Shown here piece after piece: positions 6,986-16,015 of a DNA stretch of 32,950 bases. The position numbers and the translations under genes are program-made. The stretch's first letter is position 1; each line of letters opens with the position of its first letter. Below the pieces are notes generated by a model. That model made no database searches and was not told where the DNA came from. It saw only the letters and a program-made list of their open reading frames with translations. Source of the DNA: JAIRLS01 sp031551455 (GTDB lineage: Bacteria > Bacteroidota > Bacteroidia > Bacteroidales > UBA4181); assembly GCA_031551455.1 (NCBI GenBank), contig JAVBNP010000272.1:1-32950 (forward strand). Reading direction: 5' to 3'.

Positions 6986-7900
6986 ATGCCCGTATACCAA
7001 TCTATATACGGGATAAGCATTGAGAATATGCAAGTCGAAACATGTCGGTGGGATGTATCCGAAAGGGTACGATTGTTCGGAAAAATGATGCTTCCGGATG
7101 CTTCCATGAATGCCATTGTCGTAGCGGTACACGGTATCGGCGAACATAGCGGGTGTTACAACCAATGGGGCGAGAAATTCATCGATCAATCCATCGGTTT
7201 TTTGTCGTTTGATTTAAGAGGACACGGTCGATCCGACGGAAAAAGAGGACATGCTTCTCTTAAAAATCTCGAAAACGATCTCAAAACGGTCATAAAATAC
7301 ACGCGAAAAAGATTTCCGAAGATACCCGTCATCTTATTCGGACACAGCATGGGCGGTCAAATCGTACTGAGTTATGCGATGAGTAAAGGCGTCAAAGTGC
7401 AGGGAATTATAACTTCGTCGCCATGGCTGAAGTTGGAAAATCCTCCGGCTTCGTGGCTCATCAAATTGGTCAAAATCGTGTCACGCATCATGCCGTCGTT
7501 TACGGCTTCGACGGGCATTAAGGCTAACCGATTGACAAGCGGTGCATCGACAAAAAGTACCAAAACCGATCCCTTGATGCACAAAAAAATATCCGTCAAA
7601 TTGTTTACCGATTTGCTGGAAAACGGAGAAAACATCCTGCGTAACAAACATCGTTTGAATGTGCCGCTCTTAATGATGTACGGCGACGCCGACCGATTAT
7701 CTTCGTATCGGGCGGGAAAATCTTTTGCCCAAAATGCCGGAAAGTATACCGAATTCAAATTATGGAAAGGAATGTACCACGATTTGTACAACGATACCGG
7801 TAACGAGGCCGTTTTTCAATATGTCATGAATTGGATATCGCGATTGATCAAAAATGATGGAGCTGTTCAGAACACCCGTAAAATGTACCGAGTCGCTTGA
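6986..7900 (+). CDS. Alpha/beta hydrolase, monoacylglycerol-lipase-like (S33 family)
   Basis: This is a 304-residue cytoplasmic-looking enzyme with no signal peptide. The order matches the serine aminopeptidase/monoglyceride lipase group: an oxyanion motif HGIGEHS (49-55), DLRGHGRSDG (76-85), the nucleophile elbow GHSMGG with Ser121, an acid in YGDADR (Asp236) and the final His265 in MYHDLYND. It likely cleaves monoacylglycerol or another lipid ester. The last 47 nt overlap the start of the GSCFA gene, which points to translational coupling. About 225 nt separate it from the MBOAT gene, with no clear terminator between them. The start ATG lies in a very AT-rich leader. Confidence 0.88.
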   Translation: MPVYQSIYGISIENMQVETCRWDVSERVRLFGKMMLPDASMNAIVVAVHGIGEHSGCYNQWGEKFIDQSIGFLSFDLRGHGRSDGKRGHASLKNLENDLKTVIKYTRKRFPKIPVILFGHSMGGQIVLSYAMSKGVKVQGIITSSPWLKLENPPASWLIKLVKIVSRIMPSFTASTGIKANRLTSGASTKSTKTDPLMHKKISVKLFTDLLENGENILRNKHRLNVPLLMMYGDADRLSSYRAGKSFAQNAGKYTEFKLWKGMYHDLYNDTGNEAVFQYVMNWISRLIKNDGAVQNTRKMYRVA

Positions 7901-8843
7901 AAAAATAAAATACGGCTCGCCAATGGTTATGCTCGGCTCATGCTTTGCCGAGAACATGGGCAACATATTGCAACGACTTAAATTCGACATTTCGCTCAAT
8001 CCGTTCGGAATTATTTATCATCCGTTGCCGGCAGCGCAAAACGCGGAACGCATGATTACGGGAAAACCGTATTGTGCGGATGAGTTGCGACTACACGGCG
8101 AATTGTGGCATGGTTTCGATCATCACGGACGATTTTCTCATCCCGATATCAATGTTTGTTTGCAACGCATGAACGACGAATTGAGCCGGGCACACAAACG
8201 GTTGATGCGGGCCGACTTGTTGTTCGTTACTTTCGGTACTGCGCGGGCGTATCGTTTAAAAAGCGACGGACGTATCGTAGCCAATTGTCATAAATATCCC
8301 GCTTCCGATTTCGAACACTTTCGATCCGACGCAGACGAAATATGCCGTATTTGGACGAAATGCATCTTGAATTTACGAGAATTTAATCCCGATGTGAAAA
8401 TCATTTTCACGGTCAGTCCGATAAGACACTTAAGCGACGGCGCTCACGAAAACCAATTGAGCAAATCCGTTTTGCTGACGGCCGTTGATCGATTGATCGG
8501 CGAAACAACCGGCACCGGCTATTTTCCCGCTTACGAAATTATGTTGGACGATTTACGGGACTATCGCTTTTACGATGAAGATATGACGCACCCGAATCGA
8601 ACGGCCGTCAACTACATTTGGCAACGTTTTACCGAAACGTACATGACGGATAATACCCGCAAATTAATGAAGGAAACGGAAGATATCGTCAAAGCCTCGG
8701 AACACAGACCGATACATCGAACATCCGCTTGTCGGACATTTGCGGCAAAATATCTCGAAAAAATAGCCCGTCTGCAACCGGCAATACCTCAAGCGGATTT
8801 CACGAAAGAAATCGAATTATTTGAACGGATGCTTGACGAATGA
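7854..8843 (+). CDS. GSCFA-domain protein (SGNH-hydrolase-like)
   Basis: This is a 329-residue protein with the family signature MLGSCFAENMG (Ser29, Cys30) near the N-terminus. The family (GSCFA) resembles SGNH/GDSL hydrolases. Ser29 would take the GDSL serine position, and DMTHPN with Asp243 and His246 matches the DxxH block near the C-terminus, so a Ser-Asp-His triad is visible. Other conserved pieces are NPFGIIYHPL, FVTFGTARAY and FTVSPIRHLSDG. There is no signal peptide or membrane span, so it looks cytoplasmic. ATG codons at 7854 and 7857 are both possible starts; either overlaps the upstream hydrolase by more than 40 nt. A 31-nt-type hairpin at 8888 follows. The substrate is unknown. 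Confidence 0.88.
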   Translation: MMELFRTPVKCTESLEKIKYGSPMVMLGSCFAENMGNILQRLKFDISLNPFGIIYHPLPAAQNAERMITGKPYCADELRLHGELWHGFDHHGRFSHPDINVCLQRMNDELSRAHKRLMRADLLFVTFGTARAYRLKSDGRIVANCHKYPASDFEHFRSDADEICRIWTKCILNLREFNPDVKIIFTVSPIRHLSDGAHENQLSKSVLLTAVDRLIGETTGTGYFPAYEIMLDDLRDYRFYDEDMTHPNRTAVNYIWQRFTETYMTDNTRKLMKETEDIVKASEHRPIHRTSACRTFAAKYLEKIARLQPAIPQADFTKEIELFERMLDE

Positions 8844-8887
8844 TGGTATACGTATTTCGCAATACAATCAATTTTTGAAATCGTCTG

Positions 8888-8920
8888 AAACCTATCGGGT
8901 TTCAAAAACCCAATAGGTTT
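8888..8920. terminator. Inverted repeat, probable bidirectional terminator
   Basis: The arms 8888-8902 (AAACCTATCGGGTTT) and 8906-8920 pair with one mismatch around CAA. The repeat sits between two convergent genes, with A-rich and T-rich flanks, so it could end transcription from both sides. Its ACCTA/TAGGT arms relate it to the 31-nt repeats at 188 and 3386. Confidence 0.65.
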
Positions 8921-8943
8921 TCTTGCAATAAAAATAAGCCTCT

Positions 8944-10308
8944 TTAACCGACAATTATTTTATCGCATTTCGCGAAAATATTTTTTCGAAGCTCTACGGC
9001 TTTGAGAATTTCGGGATCTTTCTTACGCTTACCGTTCCAAATCCGCCAACAAGCATAAAGCCTCTTAACAAAACAACCGTATTCGTATGCAAACAATCCC
9101 GATGGAATCAATAAAATGATCATGGTTAGTTTGCCCCAAATACATGGGATGAAAACAACAAACAAAACAGCCATGATGATATGATACAACGGAAAAAGCA
9201 CCAAACAAACAACAAACTGCACCGAACTCACAAACTGAGGGTCCTTCACGTTACGAGAACCCAAACGGGAACCCAAGTAAGCCGGATAATTGAGCAACAA
9301 ACCGAGGATATACAACGGAATACCCGTCAACGCCAATAATGTTTGTCCCGCAAGACCGAGGAAAGAATACGGTTGTCGTTCGATTATTCGATCATCAAAG
9401 TTATGCTTTCGAATGATTGTCGTATAGTCCTTTATTTGTGCGCACAAATCGGCTCCGGCTTCGGGGTCGGTTTGAAGAAAATTCTGCATCGTTGCAATGA
9501 TTTTTTGTTGCGTCGACAGTCGCTGTGACGCATTTCGATCATTCAAACCCAAACGTTGCATTGCTTGCCGCAAATAATATACGCGAATGCGTTCGATTTC
9601 GGAATAGCATGTTTCGTTTTCGATGTCAACCATTCCTTCTTTCATTTTCTCCGAAAGGGCATCCTGCATATGTTTAAACGCTTTTGCGGGATTTTCGACA
9701 TATAAATCGTAGAAATCGGACACTTCAAGCGCTTTGCCGTAATTGACGATAACATCGGTACGAATCCGGTTGGTACTGACATATTCGAGTCCCACGGGAA
9801 CAATTTTAACGACGGGACGGGTTCCGTAATTTTCTTGAACTTGCATTGCCAAGCGGAATATCCCTTTTTGCAATATTCGCAAACGTTTAATTTCGTTGTG
9901 CGTTCCTTCGGGCATAATCCCGACGGCTTGGCCGTGAAGAAGCACTTGATGCAGGATATCGAACGTTTCCTGATTGTTGTCGGAAGAATTGCCGCCGTCA
10001 CGTTTTCGGTAAATCGGCAGGATACGAAGAAAATGCAATACGGCAATAATGATCGGTTTACGGAAAATATCCGCCCGTGCCACAAAAACGGGTTGGCGAT
10101 TCTTGGTACACAAGGTGACTAAAGCATCCATCAAAGCGTTTTGATGGTTGGGCGCAAAAATAACCGGACCGGTATCGGGAACGGTTTCGGCTCCAATGAC
10201 GTCCACCTTTCGGTAAAAAAGATAAAGCATCGGACGGACGAACACGTTTCGAACAAACGCATATCCCAACGAACGTTTGCACATCTTTTGTTCTAAGGTT
10301 TCAGCCAT
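8944..10308 (-). CDS. PlsC-like glycerolipid acyltransferase with C-terminal membrane spans
   Basis: This is a 454-residue protein. The N-terminal half is an acyltransferase domain: APNHQNALMD with His55 and Asp61, FVARADIFRKP, PIYRKRDG and MPEGTHNE (133-139). The His-x5-Asp spacing, one longer than classic His-x4-Asp, occurs in a PlsC subgroup with NHxNxxxD motifs. Residues about 320-425 hold several hydrophobic stretches (LLALTGIPLYILGLLL, VVCLVLFPLYHIIMAVLFV, LTMIILLIPSGLFAY), so the protein is anchored in the inner membrane. The likely reaction is acyl transfer to a glycerol-phosphate lipid in phospholipid synthesis; the exact acceptor cannot be told. It is divergent from gcvP and convergent with the GSCFA gene. 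Confidence 0.85.
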   Translation of the reverse strand: MAETLEQKMCKRSLGYAFVRNVFVRPMLYLFYRKVDVIGAETVPDTGPVIFAPNHQNALMDALVTLCTKNRQPVFVARADIFRKPIIIAVLHFLRILPIYRKRDGGNSSDNNQETFDILHQVLLHGQAVGIMPEGTHNEIKRLRILQKGIFRLAMQVQENYGTRPVVKIVPVGLEYVSTNRIRTDVIVNYGKALEVSDFYDLYVENPAKAFKHMQDALSEKMKEGMVDIENETCYSEIERIRVYYLRQAMQRLGLNDRNASQRLSTQQKIIATMQNFLQTDPEAGADLCAQIKDYTTIIRKHNFDDRIIERQPYSFLGLAGQTLLALTGIPLYILGLLLNYPAYLGSRLGSRNVKDPQFVSSVQFVVCLVLFPLYHIIMAVLFVVFIPCIWGKLTMIILLIPSGLFAYEYGCFVKRLYACWRIWNGKRKKDPEILKAVELRKNIFAKCDKIIVG

Positions 10309-10444
10309 ACGATTGAGTATAAAAAGATTGTTTTATTCGATAATACCGCATATTGATAAAACGAAGACGCTAAAATACAAAAAAACGACAAAACGGGACA
10401 ACAAACCTCGATTAACAAGATGTTCGAAACTATCTCAAAAATCA

Positions 10445-10475
10445 TTTTCGTTTCGTCATATTTCTTTTACATTTG
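10445..10475 (+). promoter_or_regulatory. Promoter of gcvP
   Basis: TACATTTG at 10468-10475 is a perfect match to TAnnTTTG. A TTTT(C) block sits 18-19 nt upstream as a weak upstream element. Transcription would begin near 10482, inside the longer open frame, supporting the start codon at 10518. I saw no glycine-riboswitch-like fold in the short leader. Confidence 0.65.
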
Positions 10476-10517
10476 CCGATAAGAAAGAGCAGTTTTACAA
10501 AATATAAAATACATACA

Positions 10518-13367
10518 ATGAACAGTTTTGCCTCACGCCATATCGGCCCGCGCAACGAAGAGTTGTCGCAAATGTTTTCCGCAACGGGTGTATCATCCAT
10601 GGACGAATTAATCGACAAAGCGCTTCCGGCCGACATCCGTATGCCGAAAAAGTTAGACCTGCCCGACGGAATCGGCGAAGCTGCCTACTTGGAAAAACTG
10701 AAGAAAACAGCCGAAAAGAATAAATTATTCCGCACGTATATCGGACTGGGTTATTACAATACCTTAATGCCGTCGGTTATCAAACGCAACATTCTCGAAA
10801 ACCCTTCGTGGTATACATCCTATACGCCTTATCAAGCCGAAATTTCGCAGGGACGCCTCGAGGCATTGCTCAATTTCCAAACGGTCATCGTTGAATTGAC
10901 GGGAATGGATATTGCCAACGCTTCGTTGCTTGACGAAGCCTCGGCAGCGGCCGAAGCCATGATTATGATGTTTCATGCCCGCTCGCGCGAAGCAGTGAAA
11001 GAAGGCGCCAATCGTTTTTTTGCCGATTTAAAACTTTTCCCGCAAACGCTTGATGTCATCAGCACTCATGCGCAACCATTGGGAATCGAAGTTGTTACGG
11101 GCGATTTTCGGACATTTATGCCCGATTCGAAAATTTTCGGCGCCATGGTGCAATACCCCGATGCCGAAGGACAAATCAATGATTATCGCGCTTTCACGGA
11201 AAAAATGCATGTCGTCGGAGCAAAACTCGGAGCGGCAGCCGATTTGATGAGTCTTGCTTTGTTGGTTCCGCCGGGACAATGGGGCGCCGACATAGCCGTC
11301 GGTTCGTCGCAACGTTTCGGAGTACCGCTCGGGTACGGAGGCCCTCATGCCGCTTATTTCGCCACACGCGACGAATTTAAACGCAACATGCCCGGCCGCA
11401 TTATCGGCGTCAGCGTCGATGCACAAGGCAAGCGCGCATTGCGCATGGCATTGCAAACCCGTGAACAACACATCAAACGCGAACGCGCCACGTCGAACAT
11501 TTGCACGGCACAAGCTTTGCTGGCCACCATGGCCGGAATGTACGCCGTGTATCATGGTCCCGAAGGTGTCAAGGAAATTGCCGAACGTATTCACCGATTA
11601 ACCCGAATCTTGGCAAAACAATTGTCCGATTTGGGATATGAATTAAATCAAACGAATTTCTTCGATACGCTGACCGTAAAAATATCCGACGAAGCAAAAG
11701 TTTCCGAAATCATTCGATCGGCCGAAGCGCGGGAAATTAATTTCCGACGCATGAAAAACGGGGTCGGTATCAGCTTGGACGAAACAACGAACGTGAACGA
11801 CGTACGGGACATTGTCGATATTTTTGCTTCCGCTTGCGGTAAAAAAGCAAAAGAAATCGAAACCGCATCGAATTTCGAAACCGCATTCGGATTCGATGAT
11901 ACCTTCCTTCGTAAAGGCACCTACCTGCAACAATCGGTTTTCAACCGTTATCGTTCCGAAACCGAAATGATGCGTTACATCAAAAAACTCGAACGCAAAG
12001 ACATTTCGCTCACGCATTCGATGATTCCGCTCGGCTCATGTACCATGAAACTGAACGCCGCCACGGAAATGTTTGCACTCGGTTGGGCCGAATTCGGCAA
12101 CATACATCCGTTTGTCCCGATCGATCAAGCGGAAGGCTATCAAACGCTGTTTCGCGAACTTTCCCGGCAATTGGCCGTCATTACCGGATTCGATTCCGTT
12201 TCGTTTCAGCCCAATTCGGGCGCTACGGGCGAATATGCCGGATTGATGGTGATTCACGCGTATCATATCGACAGAGGTCAAGCGCACCGCAAAACGGTAT
12301 TAATTCCGTCATCGGCACATGGCACCAACCCTGCCAGCGCCGCCGAAGCGGGAATGGACATCGTTATCGTTCCGTGCGACGATAAAGGCAACATCGATAT
12401 TCCGAAACTGAAAGAACTGGCGGAAACTCATCGTGAAAACTTGGCTGCTTTGATGATCACATATCCGTCGACGCACGGAGTGTTTGAAGAAGGCGTAAAA
12501 GAAATTACGGAAACCATTCATCGTTGCGGCGGGCAAGTATACATGGACGGCGCCAACATGAACGCGCAAGTTGGCCTTACCAACCCGGGATTCCTCGGCG
12601 CGGACGTATGTCATCTCAATTTACATAAGACGTTTGCAATACCGCACGGCGGAGGCGGTCCCGGTATGGGACCGATTTGTGTGGCGGCACACTTGACTCC
12701 TTATTTGCCCAAGCATCCGGTAGTTCCGTCGGGAGGCGACAAAGGCATTACCGCCATCAGCGCCGCTCCTTGGGGCAGCGCGAGCATTCTTACCATTTCG
12801 CATGCGTACATTACCATGATGGGCGGCGACGGTTTGCTTCAAGCCACTTGCATGGCCATACTCAATGCCAATTACATTGCGGCCAAATTGCAGAAATCGT
12901 TCGACGTGCTGTTTACCAACCGCAACGGCATGGTGGCGCATGAATTGATTTTGGCTTGCGATCAATGCAAATCGGTAGGAATCGTGGCCGCCGATATTGC
13001 CAAACGATTGATGGATTACGGGTTCCACGCTCCCACCCTATCGTTTCCGGTAGCCAATACGTTGATGATTGAACCTACCGAAAGCGAATCGTTGCAGGAA
13101 CTCGATCGTTTCATCGAAGCAATGAACGGTATTCATGATGAAATTCGGGAAATCGCGGAAGGTAAAGCCGATGCGACAGACAATGTGTTGAAAAACGCTC
13201 CGCATGCCGAGCAAACGGTTATGACAGACAATTGGACACATCCGTACGGGCGTGAAAAAGCGGCCTATCCGTTGGCTTGGATACGCGAAAATAAGTTTTG
13301 GCCGGGTGTCGGTCGTGTCGATGATGCTTACGGAGACCGCAACTTGATTTGTACCTGCGATAAGTGA
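10518..13367 (+). CDS. gcvP: Glycine dehydrogenase (decarboxylating), P-protein
   Basis: This is the single-chain P-protein of the glycine cleavage system, 949 residues from ATG 10518. The frame is open from 10473, but MNSFASRHIGPRNEE is the normal start and the promoter overlaps the extension. It decarboxylates glycine with pyridoxal phosphate and passes the aminomethyl group to lipoylated GcvH. The N-terminal half has YTPYQAEISQGRLEALLNFQT and QRFGVPLGYGGPHAA. The C-terminal half has LGSCTMKLNAATEM, PNSGATGEYAGL, SSAHGTNPASA and the cofactor site HLNLHKTFAIPHGGGGPG with Lys704 as the Schiff-base lysine. Full-length compared with E. coli GcvP. The other gcv genes are not in the window. The TraB-like gene follows after 50 nt. 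Confidence 0.98.
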   Translation: MNSFASRHIGPRNEELSQMFSATGVSSMDELIDKALPADIRMPKKLDLPDGIGEAAYLEKLKKTAEKNKLFRTYIGLGYYNTLMPSVIKRNILENPSWYTSYTPYQAEISQGRLEALLNFQTVIVELTGMDIANASLLDEASAAAEAMIMMFHARSREAVKEGANRFFADLKLFPQTLDVISTHAQPLGIEVVTGDFRTFMPDSKIFGAMVQYPDAEGQINDYRAFTEKMHVVGAKLGAAADLMSLALLVPPGQWGADIAVGSSQRFGVPLGYGGPHAAYFATRDEFKRNMPGRIIGVSVDAQGKRALRMALQTREQHIKRERATSNICTAQALLATMAGMYAVYHGPEGVKEIAERIHRLTRILAKQLSDLGYELNQTNFFDTLTVKISDEAKVSEIIRSAEAREINFRRMKNGVGISLDETTNVNDVRDIVDIFASACGKKAKEIETASNFETAFGFDDTFLRKGTYLQQSVFNRYRSETEMMRYIKKLERKDISLTHSMIPLGSCTMKLNAATEMFALGWAEFGNIHPFVPIDQAEGYQTLFRELSRQLAVITGFDSVSFQPNSGATGEYAGLMVIHAYHIDRGQAHRKTVLIPSSAHGTNPASAAEAGMDIVIVPCDDKGNIDIPKLKELAETHRENLAALMITYPSTHGVFEEGVKEITETIHRCGGQVYMDGANMNAQVGLTNPGFLGADVCHLNLHKTFAIPHGGGGPGMGPICVAAHLTPYLPKHPVVPSGGDKGITAISAAPWGSASILTISHAYITMMGGDGLLQATCMAILNANYIAAKLQKSFDVLFTNRNGMVAHELILACDQCKSVGIVAADIAKRLMDYGFHAPTLSFPVANTLMIEPTESESLQELDRFIEAMNGIHDEIREIAEGKADATDNVLKNAPHAEQTVMTDNWTHPYGREKAAYPLAWIRENKFWPGVGRVDDAYGDRNLICTCDK

Positions 13368-13417
13368 AATCATTTTGATCATTTGATTATATAAAATCAA
13401 AAAACAATTTCGTCCGG

Positions 13418-14317
13418 ATGAAAAAAATATTCCTTATCCCGATATTGATATTTTTCATCTGTGCCGCATCCGCACAAAAAGGCGATGAAAAGACCGGGGC
13501 TTTGCTGTGGAAGATTTCCGGAAACGGATTGACGCAACCGTCATACATTTTTGGTACGCACCATCTTTATCCTTTGAGTTTTTTGGATAGTATCCCGGGT
13601 GTAAAACAAGCATTCGCGTCGTGCGAGCAAATGGTTGGAGAATTGCCGCTGCATAATATAGCCGCACTGACCATGAAACTGCAAAAAGCGGGAATGATGC
13701 CGAAGGACACAACCTATCAAATGTTGCTTTCGGCGGAAGATTGTCGATTGATTGACGAGCATCTGACCTCGTTTTTCGGTACCGGGCTGCAAACCTTCGG
13801 AACACTCAAACCCTCGATGGTCGGTTTGACCTATATGGCGGTTTTTTATCAAAAAACGTTCCCGCAAACAAGTCAATCGGAAGCCATGGATGTATGGCTT
13901 CAAAGTCAAGCAGACACTCGCAACATTCCCGTTATCGGCTTGGAAACCGTGCAAGATCAAACAAATGCCATATTCGACGTTGTTTCGTTGAAACGCCAAG
14001 CATCCGATTTGGTTTGCATGCTGAAGAATATCGATAATATGGAAGCCGATGCCGAAAAATTGAATCGGCTATATCGTTCGGCCGATTTAAGAGGAATCTC
14101 CGAAATGCTTCGCGAAGAAGGACCATGTCCGTGGAGCGCCGAACAAGAAATCGCCATTAACAACGCACGCAACGAACGTTGGTTGAAAAAGCTGCCGGCA
14201 ATTATGGCCGACAAACCGAGTTTCATTGCCGTCGGCTGTTTGCACCTTGCCGGCAAAGCGGGACTGTTAGTCGGTTTGGAACGAGCCGATTATACGGTCG
14301 AAGCGGTACGAAAATAA
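13418..14317 (+). CDS. TraB/GumN family protein, exported
   Basis: This is a 299-residue protein with a signal peptide ending CAASAQ near residue 20. The family motifs are both present: LLWKISG followed by SYIFGTHHLYP (GTHH at 46-49), and near the C-terminus FIAVGCLHLAGKAGLLVGL, the second GxxHL-type motif. TraB/GumN proteins are proposed metal-dependent proteases or hydrolases, but their substrates are largely unknown. The two histidine motifs are intact. The gene lies 50 nt after gcvP and may be co-transcribed, though a functional link is not evident. It converges on the MoxR gene with only 8 nt between the stops and no room for a terminator. Confidence 0.87.
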   Translation: MKKIFLIPILIFFICAASAQKGDEKTGALLWKISGNGLTQPSYIFGTHHLYPLSFLDSIPGVKQAFASCEQMVGELPLHNIAALTMKLQKAGMMPKDTTYQMLLSAEDCRLIDEHLTSFFGTGLQTFGTLKPSMVGLTYMAVFYQKTFPQTSQSEAMDVWLQSQADTRNIPVIGLETVQDQTNAIFDVVSLKRQASDLVCMLKNIDNMEADAEKLNRLYRSADLRGISEMLREEGPCPWSAEQEIAINNARNERWLKKLPAIMADKPSFIAVGCLHLAGKAGLLVGLERADYTVEAVRK

Positions 14318-14325
14318 CTTTATCG

Positions 14326-15285
14326 TCACGCTACCGATACATTTTTCACCAATGTATCGATTACCGCATTGGCATTAACCCTGTCGGCATTGGCTTCATA
14401 ACTCAATATCAAGCGATGGCGCAATACATCGTGGACGATGAAACGAGTATCGTCGGGTGTAACGTAATCGCGACCGTCAAGCCACGCCACCGCACGTGAA
14501 CATTTGTCGAGCGCAATGGTTGCGCGAGGACTTCCTCCGTAATTGATCCAGCGGGCAAGATCTTTATCGAATTTATCGGGATAGCGCGTCGCCGAAACCA
14601 AATCGACCATGTATTTTTCGGCCGCCTCGCTTACTTTTAAATTGTTGATTTCCGTACGCGCGTCAAAAACCACCTGTTGTTCGATGGGCGTTGTTTTTTC
14701 CGTAACGCCTTTACTTTCATCGCGCACCAAGCGAACGATTTTTTCTTCTTCCTCGGCCGACGGATAACCCACTTCTATTTTCATGACAAAACGGTCGAGC
14801 TGTGCTTCCGGTAAAGGATAAGTTCCTTCCTGTTCCACCGGATTTTGCGTTGCCAATACCATGAATAACGGTTCCATTTTATGGGTTTTTCCGGCCACGG
14901 AAACTTGACGTTCCTCCATGGCTTCAAGCAAGGCCGATTGTACTTTGGCGGGAGCGCGATTGATTTCGTCGGCCAACACCAAATTACTGAAAATGGGACC
15001 GGGCTGAAACAGGAATTTTTCTTCCAATTGAGGTTGATAAATTTCCGTCCCCGTGATGTCGGAAGGCAGTAGATCGGGCGTAAATTGCACGCGACTGAGT
15101 TTACAATCGAGGTTGGCGGCCAAACTTTTTACGGCACGTGTTTTGGCTAATCCCGGAAGACCTTCGAGCAATACGTTACCATCGGTGAGCAAAGCGATAA
15201 TAATTTTCGAAATCACATTCTTTTGTCCGATAATGCTCGCTTCCATATTTTTTCCGAGCGCAAGAATCTGTTCTAAATTTGTCAT
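14326..15285 (-). CDS. MoxR-family AAA+ ATPase
   Basis: This is a 319-residue AAA+ ATPase of the MoxR group. Walker A is GLPGLAKT (42-49), Walker B LVLADE (103-108), sensor 1 ATQN (145-148), and the arginine-finger region QLDRF (162-166). The C-terminal lid includes YGGSPRATIALDKCSRAVAWLDGRDYV, also typical. MoxR proteins act as chaperone-like ATPases, usually with a DUF58 protein and VWA-domain Bat proteins encoded next to them. Here those partners are absent: the stop is 8 nt from the convergent TraB-like gene, and upstream lies a divergent lipoprotein. It is therefore an orphan copy, or its partners lie elsewhere. Confidence 0.93.
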   Translation of the reverse strand: MTNLEQILALGKNMEASIIGQKNVISKIIIALLTDGNVLLEGLPGLAKTRAVKSLAANLDCKLSRVQFTPDLLPSDITGTEIYQPQLEEKFLFQPGPIFSNLVLADEINRAPAKVQSALLEAMEERQVSVAGKTHKMEPLFMVLATQNPVEQEGTYPLPEAQLDRFVMKIEVGYPSAEEEEKIVRLVRDESKGVTEKTTPIEQQVVFDARTEINNLKVSEAAEKYMVDLVSATRYPDKFDKDLARWINYGGSPRATIALDKCSRAVAWLDGRDYVTPDDTRFIVHDVLRHRLILSYEANADRVNANAVIDTLVKNVSVA

Positions 15286-15471
15286 ACGGCTTGAATTAAA
15301 AACATAAACGTACTAAGATATAACATTTCCGGCCTTCTATTGTTTTACATATAAAATATTGATCTTAAAAAATTATTCGAAAAACATTTTGTAAGAATTA
15401 ATGGAACGAAAGCGATACAACATCAAAAAACATATCATATTTAACCCCTTAATATTAAAACAATAAAACAG

Positions 15472-15909
15472 ATGAAAAAAGTTTTTTTCTATTCGATAAT
15501 TGTCGCATCGACAATGTTTTTTTCCTCGTGCGGCAGTGATACCTCCTTGGTTCGCGAAACGGGCGAGAAATTCATGAAAGCAATCGTAGCCGGCGATTTA
15601 ACGACCGTCAAAACCATGGTTACGCCCGAAACCTTGGAAAAATGGGGTAATTCGGCCACCATTCTCGACGAAGCGCTTGCACCGGAAATAAAAGGAAAGT
15701 TACAATCGGTAAAAATCAAAGCAAGTGATGTGGTTGTTAACGGAGATAAAGCGCAAGCCACATTATCGGTAGGTATCCCCGCGGAAGGCGGAGAAATTAC
15801 CGTATTGCATTTCAGAAAAGACGGCAAATTATGGTTGGTTCACGAACCCGGAATTCTTGTAAAAAAAGTTCTCAAAGAAGAAACCGTTATCACGGACACG
15901 GAATGGTAG
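15472..15909 (+). CDS. Small lipoprotein, DUF4878-like
   Basis: This is a 145-residue lipoprotein. The signal peptide ends with a lipobox, FFSSC, with Cys20 as the lipidated residue. The mature part is a small alpha+beta domain beginning ETGEKFMKAIVAGDLTTVKTMVTPETLEKW and ending in strands VNGDKAQATLSV, EITVLHFRKDGKLWLVHEP. This matches the NTF2-like DUF4878 domain of Bacteroidetes lipoproteins, recognised from pattern rather than search. Such domains are usually binding modules of unknown ligand. It is followed directly by a strong terminator, so it is the end of its transcript. It is divergent from moxR. I saw no good promoter match. Confidence 0.8.
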   Translation: MKKVFFYSIIVASTMFFSSCGSDTSLVRETGEKFMKAIVAGDLTTVKTMVTPETLEKWGNSATILDEALAPEIKGKLQSVKIKASDVVVNGDKAQATLSVGIPAEGGEITVLHFRKDGKLWLVHEPGILVKKVLKEETVITDTEW

Positions 15910-15931
15910 TTTCGACCATAAAAGATGGGAC

Positions 15932-15971
15932 AAAAATCCCCGGAGTTATCAATCGCTTCGGGGATTTTTTG
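15932..15971 (+). terminator. Intrinsic terminator after the small lipoprotein
   Basis: AAAAATCCCCG pairs with CGGGGATTTTT across a 16-nt loop, followed by T residues. It is 22 nt after the stop codon. Confidence 0.85.
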
Positions 15972-15979
15972 TATGTTTG
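15972..15979 (+). promoter_or_regulatory. Minus-7 element of the pepE promoter
   Basis: TATGTTTG is a perfect TAnnTTTG match, 36 nt before the pepE start codon. It directly abuts the preceding terminator. No TTTG occurs at the expected upstream distance, because the terminator stem occupies that place. Confidence 0.5.
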
Positions 15980-16015
15980 TAACATAAGACTCATAAAAAC
16001 CTTCAATCAACCACA

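Noticed and set aside
7854..7900. A frameshift joining the hydrolase and GSCFA into one protein
   Set aside because: Both have complete family motifs and natural termini, so an overlap of two genes is the simpler reading.
10309..10517. A glycine riboswitch before gcvP
   Set aside because: The leader after the promoter is only about 35 nt, too short for a tandem glycine aptamer, and no matching fold was seen.
11028..11594. A 188-codon frame on the opposite strand of gcvP
   Set aside because: It lies wholly inside gcvP, whose translation is intact and conserved throughout; the antisense frame has no recognisable features.
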